Origin: Gemmatimonadota bacterium
Lineage (GTDB): Bacteria > Gemmatimonadota > Gemmatimonadetes > Gemmatimonadales > GWC2-71-9
Length of the DNA stretch: 39,126 nt
Direction: 5' to 3'
Assembly (NCBI GenBank): GCA_003251175.1
Contig: QKHC01000001.1
Span: 1 to 39,126, forward strand
Below the pieces are notes generated by a model. The model made no database searches. It was not told the DNA's origin and was given only the letters and a program-made list of their open reading frames with translations. Positions 26,230 through 35,839 of the stretch are shown in pieces (the first letter of the stretch is position 1; the number at the start of each line of letters is the position of its first letter). The position numbers were made by a program, and so were the translations under genes.

Positions 26230-28420
26230 CCGACCCGCGGCGTCGCGGTGGCGCGTGGCGCGGTACCATCTGGCGCGCTGGGTCTGGGTGGTGGCCCTGG
26301 CGGCGATGGCGCGGGTGGCGTTCCCGACGATCGGACGAGACGTCGCCACCCCGCTCGAGCCGGGGGCCGTGGCGCCGCGCGACATGGTGGCGCCGTTCAG
26401 CTTCGTGGTGAACAAGACCGATGCCGAGGTCGAGCGCGAAGCCGAGGCGCTCGCGCGCTCGGCGCGACCCATCTACGAATTCCAGCAGCGCGCCGCCGAC
26501 AGCACGACCGCGGCGCTGCGCGCGCTGCTCACGGCGATCGGCGCCGCGGCGCCGCGCGGCGCGGCGGCGATCGTCACGGCGACGGCGGACTTCGGCCTCT
26601 CCCTCACCCCCGCGGAAGCCGAGTACCTGCGCGCGCCCGCGCGGCGCGCGGCGCTGGCGCGGGCCCTCGATTCACTCCTGGCGGGCACCCTGCAGCAGGG
26701 AGTCACGGGACCGGGTGCGCTGCAGATCGAGGAGGCACCCGAGCTGATCGTACGTCGCGGGGGCGCCGAGACGGCCGTGCGCCGCGAGGCAGTGCCGTCC
26801 TACACCGAGTACTTCGCCCGCGCACGCGCACTGCATCCCGATCCCCGGTCGCGCAGCGGCGACGCCGCCTACCTGAAGCTGGTGGGATATCTGTTCCGCC
26901 CGACCCTGGTGCTGAACCGGGTCGAGAGCGAGCGCCGCCGCGACGAGTTACGCCGCTCCGTGGATCGCAGCAAGTACGTGGTACGCGGTGGCGACCGCAT
27001 CGTCGCGGCCCACCAGGTGGTGACGAGTGGGCAGCACGAGCAGCTCGTGGCGCTGCACCAGGAGCTGCTGCGTCGCGGCGCGACCACCAGCCGCTCGCCC
27101 GGCGGCGTCCTCGGCCTGCTGCTGCGCGACGCCTTGCTGCTCGGAATCTTCTGGGTGCTGATGCTGTTCTACCGGCGGGAGACCTACCGCGAGCTGCGCC
27201 AGGTGGGGATGATCACCGGCCTGTTCGGGATCGTGCTCCTCGGCGCGGCCCTGGTGGCCCGGACCGAGCCCACCCATCCCGAGCTCATCCCCCTGCCGCT
27301 CGCCGCGGTGATGCTGACGGTGCTGTTCAACGGCCGGGTGTCGATGATCGCCGCGCTGGTGTTGTCGTTCGTGATCGGTTCGCAGCCCGTGTTCCACGAG
27401 ACGCCGGCGCTGTTTCTCTGCGCGGTCGGCGGCGTGACGGCAGCCCTCTCGGTACGGTCGCTGCGACGGCGCACCCACCTCTATGGCGCGATCCTCGTCG
27501 TGGGACTCGGCTACCTCATCGGGGCCACCGTCCTCGGACTGATGTCGGATTGGGGATGGCGCGAAGTCGGCGGGCGGGTGCTCCTGGGATTCTTCAACGG
27601 GACCGTCTCGGCGTCGCTCGCGCTGATCCTGCTGCCGCAGGCGGAAGCGCTCACGCGCATCACGACCGACCTGACGCTGCTCGAGCTCTCGGATCCGAGC
27701 CATCCGCTGCTGCGGCGCCTGTCGCTCGAGGCCCCCGGCACCTACGCGCACAGCATGTCGATGGCCAACCTCGTGGAGGCCGCCTGCAACCGCATCGGCG
27801 CGAACGGGCTGCTGGGTCGGGTAGGCTGCTACTTCCACGACGTCGGCAAGCTCGAGAACCCGACGTTCTACGTGGAGAATCAGAAGGGCAAGAACCCGCA
27901 CGACCGGCTGCCCGCACGACAGTCGGCTGAGATTCTCAAGGGTCACGTCACCGCCGGGCTGCGGCTCGCCGAGGCGGCGGGACTGCCCCCGGTGGTGCGC
28001 GCGTTCATCCCCGAGCACCACGGTACCGCCGAGATCACGTATTTCCTCGACCGCGCGCGGCGACGCGGCGACACGGCGACTGGTGACAACAACTACTCCT
28101 ATCCCGGCCCCAAGCCGCAATCGGTCGAAACGGCCGTCACGATGCTGGCCGACTCGGTCGAAGCCTCCCTGCGCGTGCTCGAGGACGTCACCCCGGAGCG
28201 CATCACCGAGGTGATCGATCACTTGGTGCGCACCAGGCTGGCCGCCGGACAGCTCGACGAGGCTCCCCTCACGCTGCGCCAGCTCGAGCAGATCAAGGAG
28301 GAGTTTCAGCGCATGCTCACCGGCATGTATCACGGCCGCATCGACTATCCCGAGTCCGGTGGCGGCATCTCGGCCGGCTGGGCCGGGCCCCGGGTTGGGC
28401 GTCCCTCGTTCGGTATCTGA
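26216..28420 (+). CDS. pgpH: 7TM-HD cyclic-di-AMP phosphodiesterase-like protein (PgpH/YqfF family)
   Basis: A 734-residue membrane protein. After one N-terminal membrane segment (about 20-40) comes the extracellular 7TMR-HDED domain (with [19 protein letters not shown]), then seven-helix membrane region (about 300-485), then a cytoplasmic HD domain with [51 protein letters not shown] and MLADSVEA, matching characterised PgpH proteins, which hydrolyse c-di-AMP. All HD metal ligands appear present. The ATG at 26216 overlaps phoH by 14 bases. Confidence 0.93.
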   Translation: MRKADRPAASRWRVARYHLARWVWVVALAAMARVAFPTIGRDVATPLEPGAVAPRDMVAPFSFVVNKTDAEVEREAEALARSARPIYEFQQRAADSTTAALRALLTAIGAAAPRGAAAIVTATADFGLSLTPAEAEYLRAPARRAALARALDSLLAGTLQQGVTGPGALQIEEAPELIVRRGGAETAVRREAVPSYTEYFARARALHPDPRSRSGDAAYLKLVGYLFRPTLVLNRVESERRRDELRRSVDRSKYVVRGGDRIVAAHQVVTSGQHEQLVALHQELLRRGATTSRSPGGVLGLLLRDALLLGIFWVLMLFYRRETYRELRQVGMITGLFGIVLLGAALVARTEPTHPELIPLPLAAVMLTVLFNGRVSMIAALVLSFVIGSQPVFHETPALFLCAVGGVTAALSVRSLRRRTHLYGAILVVGLGYLIGATVLGLMSDWGWREVGGRVLLGFFNGTVSASLALILLPQAEALTRITTDLTLLELSDPSHPLLRRLSLEAPGTYAHSMSMANLVEAACNRIGANGLLGRVGCYFHDVGKLENPTFYVENQKGKNPHDRLPARQSAEILKGHVTAGLRLAEAAGLPPVVRAFIPEHHGTAEITYFLDRARRRGDTATGDNNYSYPGPKPQSVETAVTMLADSVEASLRVLEDVTPERITEVIDHLVRTRLAAGQLDEAPLTLRQLEQIKEEFQRMLTGMYHGRIDYPESGGGISAGWAGPRVGRPSFGI

Positions 28421-28820
28421 ACCGGGGCTGCGCGCGGCGGCGCGGCGCGTGCTCGCCTGGGAGCGCGCGCACGATGTGCGCGTGGAGATTACCGTGCTGG
28501 ACGCCCCGGCGATGCGGCGGCTCAACCGGCGCGCCACCGGACGGCGGCGGTTGACTGACGTGCTGGCGTACGCCCTGCCGCTGGCGGATGGAGGCCTCGT
28601 GGGTGACGTCTATCTCTGCCCCGCCGCCGCGGGGCGGTGGCTCGCCGAACGCGGGCGCGCAGACCGGGCCGCGCTGCGCGAAGAGCTGCTGCGCCTCGCG
28701 GTGCACGGCACCCTGCACGTACTCGGATACGATCACCCGGAAGGCCCGCGGCGCACACGCTCGGCGATGTGGCGGCGCCAGGAGCGCTACGTGCGTCGCC
28801 TGCTGTCGGGGAGCCGTTGA
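28395..28820 (+). CDS. ybeY: Endoribonuclease YbeY (16S rRNA maturation)
   Basis: Metal-dependent RNase for rRNA maturation and ribosome quality control. The zinc motif HGTLHVLGYDH (about residues 112-122) has all three histidines; LTDVLAYALP corresponds to TDVLSFP, and MWRRQERYV to the C-terminal M..Q E. The start is uncertain: TTG at 28395 gives 141 residues and a usual N-terminus; GTG at 28359 would add 12 residues and overlap pgpH by 62 bases. The segment after the D-V-L motif is shorter than in many YbeY proteins. The end overlaps the next gene in TTGA. Confidence 0.88.
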   Translation: MGVPRSVSEPGLRAAARRVLAWERAHDVRVEITVLDAPAMRRLNRRATGRRRLTDVLAYALPLADGGLVGDVYLCPAAAGRWLAERGRADRAALREELLRLAVHGTLHVLGYDHPEGPRRTRSAMWRRQERYVRRLLSGSR

Positions 28821-30001
28821 GGGCGGCCGCCCTGGCGCCGTGGCTGGCCGTGGTCGGGCCGCTGCTGCTGACCGTCGGCGCGCTGCTGTGGGCCGGCCTG
28901 CTCGCCTTCGCCGAAGAAGCGAGCCTCTCGGAGGTGGTGCGCGCTCTCGGTCACGCCCCGGGGGCGGGGGGGCAGCGGTTGCAGCTGCACCGCGCCCTGC
29001 ACCTGGGCCGGCTGGCGCTGCTGGTGCTCGCCACCGTATCGGCCACCGCCGCCGTGGCGCCCGACGGGCAGGGAGCCCTGGTCTCGGCCGCGTTGCTCGC
29101 GGTCATCACGCTCCTGGTATTCGTGGTGGGGGATACGCTGCCGCGGGCGGCCGCTCGGCTCGCCCCGGAGCTCGCCGGCGCCGCCCTGCGCCTCGCGCGC
29201 CGCACCCTGTGGCCCTTCTGGCCCCTGGCGTGGATGCTCGACCGCCTCGATCGGCGACTCGCCTCCGTCGGTCAGACCACGCCGCTGCTGCGGCCGCCCC
29301 TCGGTCCCAGCCAGCGCGACATGCTCCTCGGGGTGTTCACCCTCGCCGACACGACCGTGGAAGAGGTGATGACGTCGCGGCTCGACATGGCGGCCGTGGA
29401 CATCGCCGCCTCGACCCAGGAGGTGCTCGATGTCGTGCGGCAACACGAGCACACGCGGCTGCCGGTGTTCGACGGTACGCCGGACAACATCGTCGGCGTC
29501 CTGTTCGTCAAGGATCTCGTGCCTCTCACGACGGGCACCGCAGAGCCGGGGCAGCGCTGGCAGGACCTCGTTCGACCGGCGAGCTTCGTGCCGGAAACGA
29601 AGACGCTGGACAATCAGCTGCGCGATTTCCGACACGGGCCGGCGCATCTCGCCGTGGTGGTCGATGAGTTCGGCGGCACATCGGGCCTCCTGACGCTGGA
29701 GGACATCATGGAAGAGATCGTCGGTGAGGTCCCCGACGTCCCGGAATCAGAAGAGGGGGCGGCGATCCGACAGGACGGCACGGCGTACCTGGTGGATGGC
29801 CGCGTCACGCTGGACGACCTCTCGGAAGTGCTCGGCAGTCCCATCACGCACCCCGACGTCACCACGGTCGGGGGGCTGGTCTATTCCGAGCTGGGACGCG
29901 TCCCACGGGCCGGCGACGAGCTCCGCATCGACGGGCTGCGCATCGTGGTGGAGCGCGTGGACCGCCGCCGCGTCTCGCGGGTGCGCGTGGAACCCGCGTG
30001 A
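28817..30001 (+). CDS. CNNM/CorC-family CBS-domain membrane protein (paralogue 1)
   Basis: Probable magnesium/cobalt efflux-type protein of the HlyC/CorC family, 394 residues. An N-terminal DUF21-like membrane domain (residues 1-130) is followed by two CBS domains (about 165-290; VMTSRLDMAAVD, TRLPVFDG, VVDEFGGTSGLLTLEDIMEE) and a C-terminal CorC_HlyC domain (about 310-394; VDGRVTLDDLSEVLG, TVGGLVYSELGRVPRAGDEL). In the membrane domain the usual GE..PK motif reads GDTLPR, so it is divergent there. The TTG start at 28817 overlaps the ybeY stop. Confidence 0.88.
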   Translation: MRAAALAPWLAVVGPLLLTVGALLWAGLLAFAEEASLSEVVRALGHAPGAGGQRLQLHRALHLGRLALLVLATVSATAAVAPDGQGALVSAALLAVITLLVFVVGDTLPRAAARLAPELAGAALRLARRTLWPFWPLAWMLDRLDRRLASVGQTTPLLRPPLGPSQRDMLLGVFTLADTTVEEVMTSRLDMAAVDIAASTQEVLDVVRQHEHTRLPVFDGTPDNIVGVLFVKDLVPLTTGTAEPGQRWQDLVRPASFVPETKTLDNQLRDFRHGPAHLAVVVDEFGGTSGLLTLEDIMEEIVGEVPDVPESEEGAAIRQDGTAYLVDGRVTLDDLSEVLGSPITHPDVTTVGGLVYSELGRVPRAGDELRIDGLRIVVERVDRRRVSRVRVEPA

Positions 30002-31200
30002 ACGGGATTCTGCTCGTGGGAGCCATCGGCCTGGGGCTCGCGGTGTTCGCGGGCGCCGTCGGCGTCGCCGCAGCCACCGTGTCGCAGCTCGAGCTGAGCC
30101 GCTGGGTGCAGTACCGGCTGCGTGGCACCGAGGCGGTGGCACGTCTGCGCGACAACCCCGGCCGGGTGGTCGCGAGCGCCAACGCGCTGACGACGCTCGG
30201 GCTGATTCTCGCGGCGGGAGCGTTGCCGGCGCTGCTGGCCGAACGAACGGCGCTGGTACGCGGCGCGGCCGTCGTCTTCGCCGCCATCCCGGCCTTTCTC
30301 ACGGGTGCCTACCTCGTGCCCCGCGTCGTGGGGCGCCGCTGGGCCGAGCCCCTGGCCCGCATGGCACTGCCATGGATGGATCGGGCAGCACGACTGCTGG
30401 CTCCCTTGCTGCCCCACCGCGATCCGTCCCCGCATTCGGCGCTCGCAGCGGTGCTCACCGGCAGCGATGCGCACGCCCTCGCGACGACCGGCGAGCTGGC
30501 GGTCGTGTCGGGGGTCCTGGCGTTCACGGACCGGCCGGTTCGCGAAATCATGACGCCACGCACCCGGATCGTGGCGATCCCCGAATCGATGCTCACCGGT
30601 GAGGCGGCCCACGTGTTCGCCCAATCGGGCTTCAGTCGCTACCCGGTGTACCGGGACACGCTCGACGAGGTCGTGGGCGTGGTGTACGCGTTCGATCTGC
30701 TGCGCACGGCTCCCGATGTGGCGGTGCCGGTGCGGCCGACGCTGCTGGTCCCCGAGACGACACGGGCCGGCGATGTGCTGCGCGAGATGCGTCGCGAGAC
30801 CAGTCACATGGCCGTCGTCCTGGACGAGTACGGGGGCACGGCGGGTCTGGTGACATTCGACGATGTGTTGCGCACCCTGGTTGCGGACGTGCTGGACGAC
30901 GGACCGGCGGCGCCCAGCGGGGCGGCGACCGAGACACCCGGGCTCGCGATCCTCGAGGCCAGCGCGCCGGTCCAACTGCTGGCGGACCGGTTCGGCGTGA
31001 CCATCGCCGAGCGTGGCGTGCGTACCGTGGGGGGCATGCTGGCGCTTCACCTGGGGCGCATCCCGCGCACCGGGGAGCGGCTGCAGCTGGCCGGCCTCGA
31101 ATTCGATGTCCTCGAGGCGAGCGCGACGCGCGTCGAGCGCGTAGTGGTGCGGACCGGGCCCGTGCGGCCCACGGTCCTGGACGGAGGAATCGCGCCGTGA
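29998..31200 (+). CDS. CNNM/CorC-family CBS-domain membrane protein (paralogue 2)
   Basis: A second protein of the same family, 400 residues: membrane region (1-130), CBS pair (about 175-295; IMTPRTRIVAIPE, SRYPVYRDT, VLDEYGGTAGLVTFDDV) and a shortened C-terminal CorC_HlyC domain (TVGGMLALHLGRIPRTGERL). The membrane domain is more changed than in paralogue 1 (GAYLVPR in place of GE..PK), and the normally conserved EEIVGEI after the CBS pair is lost. A partner or regulatory subunit for paralogue 1 is plausible but unproven. It overlaps genes on both sides by GTGA. Confidence 0.85.
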   Translation: MNGILLVGAIGLGLAVFAGAVGVAAATVSQLELSRWVQYRLRGTEAVARLRDNPGRVVASANALTTLGLILAAGALPALLAERTALVRGAAVVFAAIPAFLTGAYLVPRVVGRRWAEPLARMALPWMDRAARLLAPLLPHRDPSPHSALAAVLTGSDAHALATTGELAVVSGVLAFTDRPVREIMTPRTRIVAIPESMLTGEAAHVFAQSGFSRYPVYRDTLDEVVGVVYAFDLLRTAPDVAVPVRPTLLVPETTRAGDVLREMRRETSHMAVVLDEYGGTAGLVTFDDVLRTLVADVLDDGPAAPSGAATETPGLAILEASAPVQLLADRFGVTIAERGVRTVGGMLALHLGRIPRTGERLQLAGLEFDVLEASATRVERVVVRTGPVRPTVLDGGIAP

Positions 31201-31841
31201 ACCGTCGGCTGCTGCGCCGCTACTTTCTGACCGGACTCGTCGTGCTGGCGCCGATCGGCGCAACGGCGGTGATCCTCGGGTGGCTGTTTCGCACCCTGGA
31301 TGCGATCCTCGGCGAGCCACTGCGGCGCCTGCTCGGCTGGAGCATCCCGGGACTCGGGCTGCTCCTCCTGCTGGCATGCGTGCTGCTCCTCGGATGGATC
31401 GCCCATTACGCTATCGGCAAGCAGCTGATCGGCATGTGGAACGGGTTCCTGGCACGCTTTCCGCTCACCGCGACGATCTACAACGCCTCGTCCCAGATCG
31501 TGCAGACGTTCATGGGCCAGAAGCGGAAGATCTTCCTGCGCACGGTCCTGGTCCCGTTCCCGTCGGAACATACCTGGGCGCTTGGCTGGGTGACATCCGA
31601 ACAGAGTGCGTTCGCCGAGGCGGTGCTCGGCGAACCGTGCGTCCACGTATTCATCGCCTCGACGCCGAATCCCACCACCGGCTGGGTGCTCATCGTGCCG
31701 GTGAGCCGCACCCGGTCCGTGGATCTCTCGGTTGAGGACGGCATGAAGCTGCTGCTGTCGGGTGGCGTCTTCCTGCCGCGGCCGAGCCAGGCTGGTCGGG
31801 GGCTGGATCTCGCGTCGCTCCTGCGGCGCACCAATCCGTGA
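31197..31841 (+). CDS. DUF502 family membrane protein
   Basis: A 214-residue protein of the widespread DUF502 family. It begins RRLLRRYFLTGLVVLAPIGAT, with two membrane segments (about 10-30 and 48-70), followed by a conserved region PLTATIYNASSQIVQTF, FPSEHTWALGWVT, VHVFIASTPNPTTGWVLIVP and a C-terminal VEDGMKLLLSGG, all typical of DUF502. Function is unknown in the family. The GTG at 31197 overlaps paralogue 2 and the stop overlaps mgtE, tying it to this metal-transport group. Confidence 0.9.
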   Translation: MNRRLLRRYFLTGLVVLAPIGATAVILGWLFRTLDAILGEPLRRLLGWSIPGLGLLLLLACVLLLGWIAHYAIGKQLIGMWNGFLARFPLTATIYNASSQIVQTFMGQKRKIFLRTVLVPFPSEHTWALGWVTSEQSAFAEAVLGEPCVHVFIASTPNPTTGWVLIVPVSRTRSVDLSVEDGMKLLLSGGVFLPRPSQAGRGLDLASLLRRTNP

Positions 31842-33178
31842 GCTCGGCGCCCGATCTCCGCCTCGACGAGCTGCGGGCGCTCGCCGAGCAGGATGACCTG
31901 CGGGCGTTCGTGGAGCGCGCGGCGCGCGTCCACCCGTCCGATCTCGCCGACGTCCTCGCCGCCCTGGAAGAGGGCACCCGCGTGCGGGCTGTGGCGGAGT
32001 TACCCCCCGAGATCGCGTCCGCCGCCCTCGCCGAGATGGAAACAGCGGAGCACCCCGAGGAAATCCTGCTCGCCGTCGGGCCCGACTACGCCGCCGAGCT
32101 GCTCGAGGAGCTCCCCAGCGATGACGCTGCCGACATCGTGGGGGAGCTGCCGCCCGATGCGCGGGAGGCGGTGCTCGCCGAAGTCGAGGATCGCGCCGAC
32201 GTCGAGCGGCTGCTCACCTACTCCGAGGACTCCGCCGGCGGCCTGATGACCACGGAAGTAGTCGCGGTCGACCAGGACGCGACCCTGTCCGAAGCCATCG
32301 CCGAGATCCGCCGGCAGAGCAGGGAGGAGGACGAGCCGTACGACGTCTACGCGGTCGACGGCGCCCGGCGCCTGGTCGGAACGATCCCGATCGCCCGCCT
32401 GGTAGTGCAGTCGCCTGATCGGCGGGTCCGCGATGTGATGCGTGCTCCCGCCGCGGTCGTGCGGCCGGAGCAGGACCAGGAGCAGGTCGCGCGCATCATG
32501 GCCCGTTACAACGTGGCCGCCGTTCCCGTCGTGGACGCGGGGGAACGCCTGCTGGGGCTGATCACGTTCGACGACGTGATCGATGTCGTGGAGGCCGAGA
32601 CCACCGAGGACCTGCTCAAGTTCGGCGGTGTGAACCCGCACGAGGAGCTGGGCGCGTCGTGGCGGGTGGCGGTGTCCAGCCGCCTGCCGTGGACGCTGGT
32701 GAACATGATCACCGCGTGCTTCGGAGCCTCCGTGGTGTATCTGTTTCAGGGCACGCTCTCCCGAGCGGTCGTGCTGGCGGTGTGGATGCCGATCATCGCC
32801 GGCATGGGGGGAAACGCGGGCACGCAGGCCCTGGCTGTCACCGTGCGGCGCCTGGCGCTGAAGCAGCTCCCGCGCGGCCGCGCGGTGGCGGTGATCGGCA
32901 AGGAAATGCTCGTGGGCGCCGTGAACGGGGTCGTGGTCGGGCTCGTCGTCGGGACCCTGGCCAGCGCGCTGGGAGGCGCGCAATTCCTCGGGGTGGTCGT
33001 GCTGCTGGCGATGTGGGGAAATCTCATCGTCGGAGGGTTCGCGGGGGCCTTCATCCCGCTCGTGCTGGAGCGCCTCGGAGCCGATCCGGCCGTGGCATCG
33101 TCAATGTTCGTCACCGCCCTGACCGATACCTGCGGGTTCCTGTTGCTCCTCGGTCTCGGCGCCACCCTGCTGCTCTAG
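31838..33178 (+). CDS. mgtE: Magnesium transporter MgtE
   Basis: Magnesium channel/transporter, 446 residues. The N-terminal acidic superhelical domain (15-125; HPSDLADVLAALEEG, LPSDDAADIVGELP) is followed by two CBS domains (about 130-255; LTYSEDSAGGLMTTEVVAV) and five membrane helices (280-446) with the selectivity-region motif PIIAGMGGNAGTQALAVTVR and MWGNLIVGGFAGAFIPL. It completes the group of three metal-transport-like genes. The GTG start overlaps the DUF502 gene; 40 non-coding bases follow before meaB. Confidence 0.97.
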   Translation: MSSAPDLRLDELRALAEQDDLRAFVERAARVHPSDLADVLAALEEGTRVRAVAELPPEIASAALAEMETAEHPEEILLAVGPDYAAELLEELPSDDAADIVGELPPDAREAVLAEVEDRADVERLLTYSEDSAGGLMTTEVVAVDQDATLSEAIAEIRRQSREEDEPYDVYAVDGARRLVGTIPIARLVVQSPDRRVRDVMRAPAAVVRPEQDQEQVARIMARYNVAAVPVVDAGERLLGLITFDDVIDVVEAETTEDLLKFGGVNPHEELGASWRVAVSSRLPWTLVNMITACFGASVVYLFQGTLSRAVVLAVWMPIIAGMGGNAGTQALAVTVRRLALKQLPRGRAVAVIGKEMLVGAVNGVVVGLVVGTLASALGGAQFLGVVVLLAMWGNLIVGGFAGAFIPLVLERLGADPAVASSMFVTALTDTCGFLLLLGLGATLLL

Positions 33179-33218
33179 CGACAAGCGGTTATCTTAGAGC
33201 GGGGGAAGGCTTTAGCGC
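33179..33218 (+). promoter_or_regulatory. Intergenic region and possible promoter before meaB
   Basis: Forty bases. TATCTT at 33190-33195 resembles the -10 element proposed for truA; no convincing -35 is visible in the end of mgtE. GGGGGAAGG at about 33201-33209 is a good Shine-Dalgarno sequence for meaB, though spaced 9 bases from the ATG. The gap suggests a new transcription unit starts here. Confidence 0.4.
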
Positions 33219-34277
33219 ATGCACATCGAGACCGTGTTGAACGGGCTCGAACGCCGGGATCCAGCCGCGCTGGCCCGTGCGATCAGCCTGGTCGAAAACC
33301 AGCGGGACGGCTTCGAGCGGATCCTGTCCTACGCCCACACCCGGCTGGGCGAGACGGCCGCGCGGCGGATCGGGATCACGGGTCCTCCCGGTGCCGGTAA
33401 GAGCACGCTCACCGAGCGTCTCATCCAGGCGCTGCGGCGTGAGGGACGCTCGGTCGCGGTGATCGCGGTGGATCCGACCAGTCCGTACACTGGCGGCGCG
33501 CTGCTGGGCGACCGGATTCGCATGGAGTCGGCCTCCACCGATCCGGGCGTGTTCATTCGGTCGATGGCCACGCGGGGCTCGGTGGGTGGACTGGCGATGA
33601 CGACCGACGAAGTGGCGGATGTGGTCGCCGCGTTCGGCTTCGAGCGGATTCTCATCGAGACCGTCGGGGTGGGGCAAACGGAGCTCGACATCGCGCGCGG
33701 CGCCGAGTCCACGGTGCTCGTCCTGGTGCCGGAGTCGGGCGACGGCATACAGGCGCTCAAGGCGGGGGTGATGGAAGCCGCCGACCTGTACGTCATCAAC
33801 AAGGCTGATCGGTCCGGGGCGGACCGCCTGCGTCAGGAGATCGAGATCATGCTGGGCATCCGCCGGGGCAACGCCTTTCGTCACGTCGGGCCGCATCACG
33901 GGACGCGGCGCCGGGTGGGCCCTCGCGCGGGGGCGACGGACGACGCCGTGACGGCGCCGCCGCAGCCGACCTGGGAGCCACCGGTGCTCGCCACCGTGGC
34001 CACGGCAGGGACTGGCGTCGACGAGCTGGTGGCAGCGCTCGAGCGACACCACGCCTTCCTCGTGGCGAGCGGCCGGCTCGGGGAGCGGCGGCGACGCCGT
34101 CTCGTCGATCGCACGCGGGCGGCGGTGGAGCGTGCGGTGCGGCGCTGGGTGTGGGAGGAAACGCGCGCCGAGGAAGTGATTGCCGCGCGGCTCGACGACG
34201 TGATGGCGGCGCGGCGCAGCCCCTACGACGTCGCGACCGAGATTCTCGACCAGATCAGGACCGGGGTGACACGATGA
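33219..34277 (+). CDS. meaB: MeaB/ArgK-type GTPase, methylmalonyl-CoA mutase chaperone
   Basis: G3E-family GTPase that protects and reloads B12-dependent acyl-CoA mutases. The 352-residue protein has Walker [13 protein letters not shown] (52-63), [44 protein letters not shown] (switch/Walker B region) and NKAD. Between the NKAD helix and the [10 protein letters not shown] strand there is an Arg/Pro-rich stretch of about 30 residues (215-250) that looks longer than in the usual family. It overlaps the mutase gene (ATGA), as expected for its client. Confidence 0.95.
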   Translation: MHIETVLNGLERRDPAALARAISLVENQRDGFERILSYAHTRLGETAARRIGITGPPGAGKSTLTERLIQALRREGRSVAVIAVDPTSPYTGGALLGDRIRMESASTDPGVFIRSMATRGSVGGLAMTTDEVADVVAAFGFERILIETVGVGQTELDIARGAESTVLVLVPESGDGIQALKAGVMEAADLYVINKADRSGADRLRQEIEIMLGIRRGNAFRHVGPHHGTRRRVGPRAGATDDAVTAPPQPTWEPPVLATVATAGTGVDELVAALERHHAFLVASGRLGERRRRRLVDRTRAAVERAVRRWVWEETRAEEVIAARLDDVMAARRSPYDVATEILDQIRTGVTR

Positions 34278-35836
34278 CCATCGAACGACGGCCGGTGTAT
34301 GGGCCGGATGACCTCGGGGATTTCGCCCCGGACCGGCAGCTGGGAACACCGGGCGAGTTTCCCTTCACCCGCGGGATCCACCGTACGATGTACCGCGGGC
34401 GTCTGTGGACGATGCGGCAATTCGCCGGGTTCGGAACGGCCGAGGACACCAACCGCCGCTACAAGTTCCTGCTGGACCACGGGCAGACCGGTCTTTCGGT
34501 GGCGTTCGATTTCCCGACCCTGATGGGCTATGACTCCGACCACCCGCGCGCCGAAGGTGAAGTCGGCAAGTGCGGCGTCGCGATATCGAGCGCGGCCGAC
34601 ATGGAAGATCTGTTCCGGGGCATTCCGCTCGATCAGGTCTCGACGTCCATGACGATCAACGGTCCCGCGGCGATGCTGTTCTGCTTCTACGTCGCGGCCG
34701 CGGAGCGGCAGGGAGTGCCGGGCGCGGCGCTGCGTGGCACGATCCAGAACGACATCCTCAAGGAGTACATGGCGCAGCATGCGTGGCTCTTCCCGGTGGA
34801 GCCGGCCTTGAAGATCATCGTCGATCTGTTTGCCTGGGCACCTCGCCACGCGCCGCAGTGGAACACAATCTCGATCTCGGGCTACCACATCCGCGAGGCC
34901 GGCGCCACGGCGGCCCAGGAGCTGGCCTTCACCCTGGCGAACGGGTTCACCTACGTGGAACGGGGCCTCGCGCGCGGGCTCGATCTGGACGAGTTCGCCC
35001 CCCGCCTGTCGTTCTTCTGGGACATCCACAACGATTTCTTCGAGGAGATCGCCAAGCTGCGCGCGGCGCGTCGCATCTGGGCGCGCCACATGCGGGAGCG
35101 CTACGGCGCCACGTCGCCTCGCTCCTGGATGATGCGCTTTCACTCGCAGACCGCGGGTGTGACCCTCACGGCGCAGCAGCCGCTCAACAACATCGTGCGG
35201 GTCGCCTACCAGGCGCTGGCGGCGGTCCTCGGCGGAACGCAGTCGCTGCACACCAATTCGCTCGATGAGACCCTCGCGCTGCCCACAGAACAGGCGGTGC
35301 AGGTGGCGTTGCGCACGCAGCAGATACTGGCGCACGAAACCGGCGTCGCCCAGGTGATCGATCCGCTGGGCGGCTCGTACTACCTGGAGGCGCTCACCGA
35401 CCAGCTGGAACGCGAAGCGGAGGCCCTGTTCGCCGAGATCCACACGGTCGGGGGCGTGGTGCGTGGCATCGAGAGCGGCTGGTTCCAGCGCCAGATCGCC
35501 CAGTCCGCGGCGGCGTTCCAGCGGGAGGTCGAGGAGGGAGATCGCGTCATCGTCGGCGTCAACGAGTTCACGACCGACGACGATCATCCGGTGGAAGTGT
35601 TGCGCATCACGAACGACACCGAAGAAACGCAGCGCCGCCGCCTGGGGCGGCTCCGTGCCGAGCGGGATGGCCCGCTGGCGGAACGCCGGCTGGAGGAGCT
35701 GCGACAGGCCGCGCTCAATGATCACGACGTCATCGCGCCGATGCTCAACTGTGCGCGTGCGTATTGCACCCTATACGAAATCCGGCATGCGCTCGAGGCG
35801 GTGTACGGCGCCTACCGCGAGCCGGTGTTCTTCTAG
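34274..35836 (+). CDS. B12-dependent acyl-CoA mutase, large (catalytic) subunit
   Basis: A 520-residue TIM-barrel subunit of the methylmalonyl-CoA mutase family, lacking the cobalamin-binding domain, which is encoded by the gene at 36952. Signatures: [75 protein letters not shown] and [30 protein letters not shown]. Conversion of methylmalonyl-CoA to succinyl-CoA is the obvious reaction given the carboxylase downstream, but Lys180 (EPALKII) stands where I align the carboxylate-binding Arg of methylmalonyl-CoA mutases, so another branched acyl-CoA is possible. The ATG overlaps meaB (ATGA). Confidence 0.92.
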   Translation: MTIERRPVYGPDDLGDFAPDRQLGTPGEFPFTRGIHRTMYRGRLWTMRQFAGFGTAEDTNRRYKFLLDHGQTGLSVAFDFPTLMGYDSDHPRAEGEVGKCGVAISSAADMEDLFRGIPLDQVSTSMTINGPAAMLFCFYVAAAERQGVPGAALRGTIQNDILKEYMAQHAWLFPVEPALKIIVDLFAWAPRHAPQWNTISISGYHIREAGATAAQELAFTLANGFTYVERGLARGLDLDEFAPRLSFFWDIHNDFFEEIAKLRAARRIWARHMRERYGATSPRSWMMRFHSQTAGVTLTAQQPLNNIVRVAYQALAAVLGGTQSLHTNSLDETLALPTEQAVQVALRTQQILAHETGVAQVIDPLGGSYYLEALTDQLEREAEALFAEIHTVGGVVRGIESGWFQRQIAQSAAAFQREVEEGDRVIVGVNEFTTDDDHPVEVLRITNDTEETQRRRLGRLRAERDGPLAERRLEELRQAALNDHDVIAPMLNCARAYCTLYEIRHALEAVYGAYREPVFF

Positions 35837-35839
35837 GCC

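Noticed and set aside
26948-28537. Long minus-strand open frame opposite pgpH
   Set aside because: Antisense to a gene with clear HD and membrane domains; no protein-like features.
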